15,276 nt of DNA from Phoronis ovalis (lineage: Eukaryota > Phoronida > Phoronidae), in NCBI GenBank assembly GCA_028565635.1, contig JAOXYB010028312.1, positions 1 through 15,276 of the forward strand. Direction: 5' to 3'. A model generated the notes under the pieces. That model was not told the DNA's origin. It searched no databases and saw nothing but the letters and a program-made list of their open reading frames with translations. The translations under genes and the position numbers were made by a program. Positions 9,701 through 15,276 of this stretch are shown piece after piece. Each line of letters starts with the position of its first letter. Position 1 is the stretch's first letter.

Positions 9701-12700
9701 AATTGTTATGTTCATTAATTGATTCATTAGTTTAGAACTAACAACTGTAAAACACAATAAAAACATCTCATTCATATTTTCTATTATTACCTGTACACCT
9801 TGAATTATTGATTCAAGGCCTATAAAAGCTCTGCACAAGAAGTGTATTTTCCAAGTGTGTCTAGCAATTTATATATGTACTTGCATAGTAATTGTGCCCA
9901 CCATACAATATCACATATATCATAGTTGAAGAAGTAACCCCGTAACAGATAAAGTGGAATCTGGTGGAGTAGAAGATCCATAATATTATCCATTTCTTGG
10001 ACACCTACCCTATCAGCGACTCCTCCAGGTAAAATGGTTTTGACAACAACACCTGTGCTTTTCCCACCAATAATTCCGAAACCAAGACCAGAACCATCAT
10101 TGATCAAGTCAATTACTTCAAGTTGTGTCCATTCAGTGTTCAGCTGAAACAAACATACCACTCTGTTAATCACAGTGGCACAAGAAACAGAACATGCATG
10201 TCATGTACTTGATAAAAAACATGCCGCAAATTTGTGTGTTAGATTTGGTTTCACTGTAAAAAATTAGACTGCAAAAACTTAGTGGTAAGAGGATGCTTCG
10301 CTCATACACAACCCCTAAAAGACGTAAGAGGCCCTGAAAAATAGTTGTGTTTTTGTAAGGAATAAAATATACCTACTTGCACATTTCATTTAGTGACAAA
10401 ACATGTTACACGCCATGTTTTGATTTTTAAAGAATAGAAAGTAACTGACGCTTGAATTACAATTCTTGGCAAACATATAAGACCACTTTTGCTTAAAGTT
10501 TTCACAATTGTAGGATTATAGAGGGGGGTGTGGAGTATTTTGCATGTAAGACATTCCTAGTGGTTGCAACTGAAACATGACTTTTCACTCTTACATGATT
10601 AACTGTCAAAGCTAACTTTTATCAGAAATATCAACTTGTCGGATATTTACACTGACAAAGACATTGCTTCATGATTAAACATTATGCTCATAAGCTAGTT
10701 TTATTAGTTTTTCTACTACATTTACTGATTACATTACAAATATAAATGTATAAAGAATATCATAACATTTATGCAAAATCATAGTACAAAATTGTTTCTA
10801 GATTATTATTTAATGTTGCAAATCAATGACACAAACAATCAGCCTGAGAGATAAACTGTGGGTGTATTGATCCATCTAAATACGAGAATAAATACTAGTA
10901 TTTCATCATTATCATAGTCCTCCCAATGTTACTCTGTAATCCAAGACACTTAAGAAACATGAACTGTACAGGGTGACACGAAATAAACAGAACACTAAGA
11001 TAACTATAACTTATTCAGTTCTATTTCAGCAGTAAACAACTTATGCTTTTCAAAAATAAAAGCAATTATGCTTTGATTTTAATTTTATTCTTATGACAGG
11101 TAGCCAACATAGATGTAGAAACACCTTTTGGTCCAAAATTCTCCGTAGAAATCAAAATAAGGCCTGGCTCAGTTACAAATGTAAAAACATGCATGTTTGC
11201 TATAGAGAGCTTTGATGTTGAAATATACGTAATCACATTTTTGTTCATATTTAATTTACATTGTATCATTTTTAGCAGCTTTAACAACACTTGGTCAAAC
11301 TGAACAAACGTTTCTTAAGTAACCACAAAACATATTTTAAATTAACTGGAGTAGAAAGCAATGAATTAAAAAAAAAAAAGTATGGTGTTCTGCTTATTTC
11401 GTGTCTCCCTGTAATATAACAGAAATAGTAAATAATGTTGAAATAATTTTACTTTTTTGATTAGTTATACACTACTATTGTAGCATGCAATGAAAATAAA
11501 CTCACTATATAAAACAGGTCATAGGCAAGTATATATGAATTAATAATTTTTAGTTTTGAAGTTTTTAAAAACTTTATTTGTTTTTCAAAAAATATGGTCA
11601 CCTGAAACAGTACGACAGTTTTCGTGCTAGTACCAAAAGGCAGAAGTCTCTGGATTTATATTTAATCAAATGGTATTCCTATGCATATAAATGTTTATAA
11701 ATAAAAAATAAAGTATACTGTAACACTTGAATGTTACCAAAACTGTATACAGATATACATATTGTATGTAGAATACAGAATACAGAAGATTAAAGCATAC
11801 AAGAGGACTTACACTTCCTATTGTTCTCATTCTTTTACTGAAGTAATATCCTGTGATTAAAATCGCTTCAAACACTGTTCCATAGTCAAAGTGCTCACAC
11901 ATTACATGAAGCACTATTAAAAATAATAGCACATCCAACAAATGTTTCTGTAGTACATCACATTTCTTCTGTTAAAGCTCCAGTATTCATATAGTGTATA
12001 CGCACAGTTTGAAAAATAGAGTACTACAGAAGTCCAAAATCTTCAATTAAACGGAGGAGTAAATTTATGAGAAATGATTCAAAACAGATACATGTATTAA
12101 TCCAAATTGTACTGCCACTTACACAAATGCGATATCCAGTGCATACCAATTTTATGTTATGTTTTATATAACATACAGTTTTTCCTATGTAAACATTTTA
12201 AGTCAGTGCATGAAATTGATTTTAATCAATTTCCAATCTCTATCTTTGCACAAACAGGCAGAATTTAATCTGTAGCTGACCGACTTCTTTTTCTAAAGCT
12301 ATAATAATTTGCTGTAAAGAACTATTTGTCTCATTGACCACTCGTTATATGATCTGCATAATTCTATCCTTATTTGTAATGAATTCTCCAAGGAACAAAT
12401 GCAAACATAAACATTTTAAAAAGCAATACAAAGTACAGATGGGCTTGTATAAACAACAGGTTTTTATGTTCCTGTAAGTTATGTCATACAAATAAAGAAT
12501 TTTATGTAGTCCTGATGAAGTACAGCACAAGCAAACTATATCAGACAAGTTCAGGTAAATATTGTATAATAAAAATAATCATGAAGTCAGCACAAGTATT
12601 ATGATGTTAGAAACAGAATCCCTTGGGAAATTTGTCCTTTAGTTTCAATCTTTGCACCTGCTTCTTATTCCAGGTATGTATTTCTCACCATCAGTGTTTG

Positions 12701-15101
12701 CCTGCAGAACATGTGTTTATCACATTTAACTATAGAAAAATTTACTGCTCTCAGCTGCTATTTGATTGGTATTGGTAAAATCTAATAACCTGATACAATT
12801 CAAATAAAATGTTCATGGGAATCATATTATGTTAATTTCTTAATTGAATAAATTATAAAAATTCTCTCTATCTATTGTCTTAAAGATATCCAATATATTC
12901 AAAACAATGTCACGTTTGTTTTTACATTTTGTCACCGAATCCAAGTCAGCTACGCAAAAAGCAATTGCATTCTCTTTCATTAGCTAGCTAATTTTAAAAA
13001 TAAAAACCTATTAAGATGGCTACTCCGATGGCATACAAAGTAACATTGTCCAATTTGAGCATCATCATTGAGAACAAATTAGGTTTCCTGTGATTGAATC
13101 CTACTTTTCATTACTATGTGATCAATATGACGTAGACTTTAGTGCGGAAGTTTCTATAGACATTCAGATAGATTACGCTTTATCCTTCAATTGATTCAAT
13201 TAACACAAGGTGAAAAAATCAAACTGTAGTGTCAAATTCCCTGGGCTGTGCTACAGTCAAGTTCATGGCAACATATATAATGATCTATAAAACTGGTGCA
13301 TATTTGCATATTCATAAGGCAACATGCTACTGAATGTCATAATTTAATAATCGGCTGCAGTTATCTTCAAGGTTCTTAGCATGCATAATGACATTCAATC
13401 ATACACAATGGTGTTCCATCTTATAAGGAAACTGACTGCAAATAACTGCAACTTCAGAGTACCATGGTACTTTGTTTATCAATAAATCATGCAGGTACAG
13501 TAACAGCACAAATCACAATACTACAAATCACATTTTTATGTTGTCATACTGAAAACAAGATTTTGAGTTGGAAAAAAGTCTTGAAAAAATCAAATTAGAG
13601 TGCCATGTTTATAGTGTTTTAATAGTTAAAACTTACTTAACATAATGCAGAAAATAGAAAATAGGCATATAAAAATGACACTTACATCTTGTTTACTCAT
13701 TCATATGTATAAAAAGAATGATGTTATATTTGGGGCTATATTCTGAAATCGTCTTGGTACACCGTCAAACTAATTCTTCATTTTTATTGCATCAATCTGA
13801 ACAATGCCTCAAGGGGTAAATCATGCAAAATGACATATGAAAACTCCTGTTCTATCTCATTTACATATTTACAAGGCACCAAATGTTTGTAAAATACAAT
13901 GCGAAATATCAATCTGTTAAATAAATGTTGCCACGAAATCATTTTGCAGATGAAGCATAAAATTCAAGAAAATGTATTTGATGTGGCATAAGAGATATCA
14001 CAGGAAAATTAATATTTGCCGCAAAAGAAGCACTATGATTTTACTTAGTAGCCAACACCTGTTTACAAAGAGCTTTAGATATTTATAGAAAGAGTTTTAT
14101 ATATAATGAGTAGAATAATATTAACATACTGGCATTAGCTAACAACAAAAGCAGGAAAAACAGAAAACTTGAAGCTATTTTACTGACTGCTATGCAGTTA
14201 GGAAAAAGTGATTGTTTCTACATACAGCTTTGCCTTAAAACTGTCACACACGAAGATCTGTTTCTTTGAATTTTTAAATTTTATTACGAATTCTTTTCCC
14301 ACATCTGCCCATTATATAACAACAGAATTTTAATTTTCGATTTAGGTTATTTATTATAAATATTGCTGTTAAGATTAAATAGCTAGTCATCATACAATCC
14401 AGAGTCCTCTAGTGGCACATATTAGAGACTGTAAAATAACATGTTGTAGGATATGTATGCAGACAACATATCTTCATATCCATTAATGTGTCACATCATT
14501 AAGATTGACTTTTGCCTTAGACATCAAGCTAATTTAAGTATTTTATTTCATGTCATATTAGTAACATGCAATTATATAAATGTAACAATAATACTATGGA
14601 ATTAACCTTTATCATGGAAAAGTTCAACAACTGCATATGCATCAATAGTTTTGTGCAACATCTCTAAATAAGACAACACCATATTTTGGTATTTGCGGCA
14701 AAAAATATATCTATCATAGATCTTTTTGAGTAAAGATGCATCTGGCATTGAAGTTTTGCGCATGTCTACCTACACCATATTTTGAAATTTGACGCATACT
14801 AATGCATCGACCAGTATATAAATTACAGATCTATTGAGGGAAAGATGCAACTGGGCATAAAGGCATGACAAACTTACTTACCATGTCGCTAGAATTCTCA
14901 CTGGGAGCTGATGAAGGTGTCCTATCGAGAGAGCCGACCTGTGATTGGTCAGTTCTAGGGATAGGGCCCCGAGCAACAACCAGTTCAACCAAGCCTTGAG
15001 CTTGCTGCAAAATGCGTATAGCTTGCTGGTGTGAGATGTTGGCATCCAACACTTGGCCATCTATGGCCAAAATCTGGTCACTTTCTTGTAAACGACCATC
15101 T
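577..15101 (-). CDS. Patj: Patj/MPDZ-family multi-PDZ scaffold gene, partial (PDZ1 second half to PDZ4), ten exons
   Basis: This is the coding span of a cytoplasmic adaptor. In the known family an N-terminal L27 domain binds Pals1/Stardust, and tandem PDZ domains bind C-terminal tails of membrane and junction proteins in the apical Crumbs polarity complex. Ten exons join in frame to 555 codons with no stop: 14882-15101, 10009-10143, 9358-9513, 8878-9030, 7474-7636, 7165-7256, 6637-6772, 6187-6351, 941-1194 and 577-769. Carboxylate-binding loops are GLGF (PDZ2), GLGI (PDZ3) and GLGI (PDZ4). PDZ4 carries a HHFIRS-LPEGPVG core that I recognise from the fourth PDZ of vertebrate MPDZ/PATJ. Both ends are open: no start codon, L27 domain or certain terminal exon lies in the window. 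Whether to call it Patj or MPDZ depends on the total PDZ count, which cannot be seen here; arthropods usually have one such gene. Confidence 0.93.
941..1194 (-). CDS. Patj: Exon I: first two thirds of PDZ4
   Basis: The 254 nt exon has acceptor cattcag-like atatttcag (AG at 1196-1195) and weak donor GAG|GTACTT at 940. Two bases complete the Ser codon from exon H, followed by 84 codons ending in phase 0. [15 protein letters not shown] leads into the first strand [13 protein letters not shown], the loop [10 protein letters not shown], then [26 protein letters not shown]. This order and the LPEGPVG segment match the fourth PDZ of MPDZ/PATJ. Between the second and third strands there is an extra acidic stretch, [10 protein letters not shown], that is absent from the vertebrate domain as I remember it. 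Confidence 0.94.
1303..1380. repeat. Imperfect inverted repeat (hairpin) near exon I
   Basis: GTGTAACATC at 1303-1312 is perfectly inverted as GATGTTACAC at 1371-1380. Further inside, GTCACAT at 1325-1331 pairs with ATGTGAC at 1356-1362 with small offsets. The whole folds into a stem of about 25 nt with mismatches and a short loop. It lies about 110-185 nt upstream of the exon I acceptor in the transcript. It may be a miniature element remnant or an intronic RNA structure. Confidence 0.55.
5271..5294 (+). promoter_or_regulatory. CTCF-like motif, copy 1 (forward)
   Basis: CCACCAGAGGTCGCTAGC followed by ACTGAT resembles the CTCF core CCACnAG(A/G)(T/G)GGCGCT known from insects and vertebrates, with a T replacing G in the GGC core. 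The same 24-mer with two changes occurs inverted at 7770-7793. The similarity between copies ends abruptly at both sides of the 24 bp, which argues for a binding site rather than a large repeat. Actual CTCF binding is unproven. Confidence 0.35.
6187..6351 (-). CDS. Patj: Exon H: polar linker between PDZ3 and PDZ4
   Basis: The 165 nt exon is phase 1-1, with acceptor ttgttttatttag (AG at 6353-6352) and strong donor GTAAGT at 6186. It completes an Ala codon from exon G, adds 54 codons and donates one base to a Ser codon finished in exon I. The peptide ([16 protein letters not shown] at the start, YQQESDY at the end) is polar, Asn/Gln/Asp-rich and low in hydrophobic residues, so it is probably disordered. 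No domain is recognised. Phase agreement with both neighbours is the main support. Confidence 0.87.
6637..6772 (-). CDS. Patj: Exon G: last part of PDZ3 and C-terminal helix
   Basis: The 136 nt exon has a pyrimidine-poor acceptor, tatatttaag (AG at 6774-6773), and a weak donor, GCCG|GTATAA, at 6636. It starts in phase 0 and ends with the first base of an Ala codon completed by exon [19 protein letters not shown] and the strand QVVRLKLAR complete PDZ3; the first alpha-B residue is Asn, so binding is probably not class I. After the domain comes [14 protein letters not shown], likely a short helix packed against or extending from PDZ3. The weak splice signals at both ends make this a candidate for regulated use. 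Confidence 0.92.
6773..7164 (-). other. 392 bp intron inside PDZ3 (exons F-G)
   Basis: It starts GTGACC at 7164 and ends taag at 6776-6773. AT-rich; no repeat or element recognised. Confidence 0.8.
7165..7256 (-). CDS. Patj: Exon F: middle of PDZ3
   Basis: This 92 nt exon is too short for simple ORF calling. The acceptor is tgtcttttcag (AG at 7258-7257); the donor is CAG|GTGACC at 7164. Two bases complete the Asn codon begun in exon E, followed by 30 codons: [20 protein letters not shown], then [10 protein letters not shown]. The S-G-I-F-V-K-S strand and the DGRI-x-x-x-DQII motif are typical of MPDZ/PATJ PDZ3. The usual Gly of the GD pair before the Q-I-I strand is His here (VHDQII), a variation in a solvent-exposed turn. 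It ends in phase 0 exactly before the Val-Asp-Gly of exon G. Confidence 0.93.
7474..7636 (-). CDS. Patj: Exon E: linker end and first strands of PDZ3
   Basis: The 163 nt exon has acceptor ttattgtttag (AG at 7638-7637) and strong donor GTAAGT at 7473. It starts in phase 0 and ends with one base of an Asn codon completed by exon F. The first 26 or so residues are a Glu/Gln/Pro-rich linker; from [21 protein letters not shown] onward it is PDZ3 with a GLGI carboxylate-binding loop. The frame reads on past the donor into non-homologous sequence, so the splice is required to reach EPSGIFVKS in exon F. Confidence 0.93.
7770..7793 (-). promoter_or_regulatory. CTCF-like motif, copy 2 (reverse)
   Basis: On the minus strand this reads CCACCAGATGTCTCTAGC then ACTGAT, identical at 22 of 24 positions to the plus-strand motif at 5271-5294. 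The core is weaker than copy 1 as a CTCF match because both the GGC and GCG positions are altered. The orientation of the pair is convergent and encloses exons E to H. Confidence 0.3.
7832..8572. repeat. Inverted-repeat-bounded segment in the exon D-E intron
   Basis: GGTTTCCGAGTTATGCTC at 7832-7849 is perfectly inverted at 8555-8572 (18 of 18). Within and around the 741 bp span are two more inverted pairs: 7920-7940 with 8022-8042 (TTGAGGnGGGAAAnGGGT type) and 7797-7810 with 8203-8216 (AGTTCAATTTCnTT). A C-rich motif like that at 8021-8040 recurs directly at 8321-8340. No target-site duplication or transposase is visible, so the class is unknown; a decayed non-autonomous transposon is the likeliest explanation. 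Confidence 0.5.
8878..9030 (-). CDS. Patj: Exon D: acidic linker between PDZ2 and PDZ3
   Basis: The 153 nt, 51-codon exon is phase 0-0. The acceptor is tattcttcag (AG at 9032-9031); the donor CCG|GTATGG at 8877 departs from consensus upstream of the cut. The peptide runs from [14 protein letters not shown] to LEEAQIHP and contains no PDZ fold. It is acidic, and residues about 10-23 ([14 protein letters not shown]) could form an amphipathic helix. It is supported as an exon by an open frame bounded by correct splice signals, phases matching exons C and E, and codon-like composition in AT-rich surroundings. A role as a flexible or regulatory spacer is inferred. Confidence 0.85.
9031..9357 (-). 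other. 327 bp intron between exons C and D
   Basis: GTAATT at 9357 to AG at 9032-9031. Nothing recognisable inside. Confidence 0.8.
9358..9513 (-). CDS. Patj: Exon C: second half of PDZ2
   Basis: The 156 nt, 52-codon exon is phase 0 at both ends. The acceptor is ctttttgtag (AG at 9515-9514); the donor is CAG|GTAATT at 9357. It begins [15 protein letters not shown] directly after the ADR ending of exon B, so PDZ2 is split between the beta-C region and the DGR turn. The helix [13 protein letters not shown] and final strand HVRLVVARG complete the domain. The first alpha-B residue is Ser rather than His, as I recall for PDZ2 of the vertebrate relatives, so this domain is not a standard class I binder. 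Confidence 0.94.
9514..10008 (-). other. 495 bp intron inside PDZ2 (exons B-C)
   Basis: GTAGGT at 10008 to AG at 9515-9514. AT-rich; nothing recognisable inside. Confidence 0.8.
10009..10143 (-). CDS. Patj: Exon B: first half of PDZ2
   Basis: The 135 nt, 45-codon exon lies in phase 0 at both ends. The acceptor is tttgtttcag with AG at 10145-10144; the donor is AGG|GTAGGT at 10008. It encodes the N-terminal strand [11 protein letters not shown], the carboxylate-binding loop [11 protein letters not shown] and the second and third strands up to LPGGVADR. This is close to PDZ2 of MPDZ/PATJ, where a G-K-x-T-G-V insertion follows the loop. The open frame continues past the donor into intron sequence, which is why a longer apparent reading frame exists; that extension loses PDZ similarity at once, so the splice site is preferred. 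Confidence 0.94.
10969..10995 (+). repeat. Left terminal inverted repeat of the MITE
   Basis: 27 bp beginning CAGGGTGACACG directly after TA at 10967-10968. Mismatches to the right copy are at repeat positions 6 (T versus A) and 19 (A versus G). Confidence 0.9.
11385..11411 (-). repeat. Right terminal inverted repeat of the MITE
   Basis: 27 bp which read from the minus strand begin CAGGGAGACACG, directly followed on the plus strand by TA at 11412-11413. Confidence 0.9.
14676..14862. repeat. Diverged two-copy tandem duplication beside exon A
   Basis: Copy 1 (about 14676-14755) and copy 2 (about 14772-14862) both begin ACACCATATTTTG, continue ATTTG-x-(C/G)GCA, diverge in the middle with an indel of about 13 nt, then share AGATCT followed by a T/G-rich stretch and AAAGATGCA(A/T)CTGG. 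The second copy ends about 20 nt from the exon A donor. It looks like an old local duplication; no known element is recognised. Confidence 0.6.
14882..15101 (-). CDS. Patj: Exon A: second half of PDZ1 plus following linker
   Basis: The 220 nt exon follows a gtctttacag acceptor (AG at 15103-15102) and ends before a strong GTAAGT donor at 14881-14876. Its first base completes an Arg codon from the previous exon (phase 2), and it ends in phase 0 after ATG. The 73 residues begin [15 protein letters not shown], run through an alpha-B helix of type SHQQAIRIL and a final strand VELVVARG, then a Ser/Thr-rich linker. The His at the first alpha-B position (about residue 24) fits a class I PDZ, which prefers S/T-X-hydrophobic tails. 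The carboxylate-binding loop of this domain must be encoded by an upstream exon beyond position 15276. The final strand and helix resemble PDZ1 of PATJ more than the other repeats. Confidence 0.92.
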
Positions 15102-15276
15102 CTGTAAAGACAATTAGGATAAATCCTCATTAATACTGCTGCTCCTAACATTATTAATCAAAGTCAAAGATCCGTACTTTGTTCACTCCCAGTACTTGTA
15201 TACTGTTAGCCACAGGTTGTGTGTGTGTGTGTGTATGTATATATGTATATATGTATCTATGTATCTATGTATCTAT
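15102..15276 (-). other. Intron inside PDZ1, truncated by the window edge
   Basis: The 3' part of the intron before exon A, ending in AG at 15103-15102. Apart from the microsatellite nothing is seen; the exon with the PDZ1 binding loop lies further right. Confidence 0.8.
15219..15276. repeat. Compound microsatellite (GT)n-(GTATAT)n-(GTATCTAT)n
   Basis: Eight GT units at 15219-15234 are followed by ATGTATATATGTATAT-type sequence and three exact GTATCTAT units at 15253-15276, continuing to the window edge. In transcript sense it is an ATAGATAC tract followed by a CA tract about 120 nt upstream of the exon A acceptor. Confidence 0.9.

Larger units (their letters stand above)
10969..11411. mobile_element. 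443 bp MITE, Tc1/mariner-type, with TA target duplication
   Basis: Terminal inverted repeats of 27 bp lie at 10969-10995 and 11385-11411 and match at 25 of 27 positions; the outer bases are CAGGG(T/A)GACACGAAATAA. The element is flanked directly by TA on both sides (10967-10968 and 11412-11413), the target duplication expected of the Tc1/mariner/IS630 superfamily. It is too short for a transposase and must have been mobilised in trans. A run of 12 A lies at 11368-11379, just inside the right repeat. With only two differences between termini the insertion looks fairly young. Confidence 0.88.
10144..14881 (-). other. 4.7 kb intron between PDZ1 and PDZ2
   Basis: GTAAGT at 14881 to AG at 10145-10144. 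It contains the MITE at 10969-11411 and the diverged tandem duplication at 14676-14862. Small perfect palindromes and hairpins (13458-13471; 12153-12175; 13331-13397) look incidental. No credible additional exon is seen, and exons A and B join in phase 0 without one. The rest is unremarkable AT-rich sequence. Confidence 0.75.

Noticed and set aside
11666-11941. Minus-strand open frame of 91 codons, very hydrophobic
   Set aside because: Composition follows A/T-rich codons and no family is recognisable; intronic chance ORF.
12345-12548. Minus-strand open frame of 67 codons, Cys/Leu-rich
   Set aside because: Same reasons as the other intronic frames; no support as an exon.
13331-13397. Inverted TGAATGTCAT / ATGACATTCA with a 47 nt loop
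   Set aside because: Ten-base stem only, no extension or flanking duplication; probably incidental.
13458-13471. Perfect 14 bp palindrome AGTACCATGGTACT
   Set aside because: A lone short palindrome is expected occasionally in 15 kb and has no supporting context.
14401-14415. Third CTCF-like site on the minus strand (CCACTAGAGGACTCT)
   Set aside because: Several mismatches in the core and no match beyond about 13 of 17 to the paired motif; not better than chance.
1-15276. Search for bacterial-type systems (operons, CRISPR, defence or toxin genes)
   Set aside because: Spliced animal gene with long introns throughout; no prokaryotic signals or spaced repeats on either strand.

Overview
This window is eukaryotic, almost certainly from an invertebrate animal and most plausibly an arthropod. 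It is strongly AT-rich. The only recognisable gene lies on the minus strand and is cut into short exons by GT-AG introns of about 0.17 to 5 kb. Nothing bacterial is present: no operons, ribosome-binding sites or CRISPR array.

The gene encodes a multi-PDZ scaffold of the Patj / MPDZ (MUPP1) / INADL family, a component of the Crumbs-Pals1(Stardust)-Patj apical polarity and junction complex. Ten consecutive coding exons (named A to J here, in transcript order) can be placed with matching splice sites and phases. They give 555 codons without a stop and carry the second half of PDZ1, all of PDZ2, a PDZ2-PDZ3 linker, PDZ3, a PDZ3-PDZ4 linker and all of PDZ4. The gene is open at both ends. The L27 domain and first half of PDZ1 should lie beyond position 15276. 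Exon J appears to splice on, in phase 1, to further exons beyond position 1.

Layout from high to low coordinates (5' to 3' of the gene): microsatellite at the right edge; exon A; a 4.7 kb intron with a diverged tandem duplication and a 443 bp Tc1/mariner-type MITE with TA target duplication; exons B, C and D; a 1.2 kb intron with nested inverted repeats; exons E, F, G and H for PDZ3 and its flanking linkers; a 5.0 kb intron; exons I and J for PDZ4; and about 575 bp of intron or alternative 3' end.

Points worth a second look: both inter-PDZ linkers sit on single frame-neutral exons that could be skipped; reading through the weak donor of exon J gives an immediate stop with a polyadenylation signal about 0.3 kb later, predicting a truncated isoform ending in a PDZ-ligand-like tail; a pair of nearly identical, convergently oriented CTCF-like motifs brackets the PDZ3 exons; and PDZ1/2 and PDZ3/4 have different intron positions. 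I found no wholly new biological system. The gene is a known family, and the novelty is in architecture and intron content. Gene identity and exon borders rest on reading the translation and splice consensus only; no alignment or transcript evidence was available.
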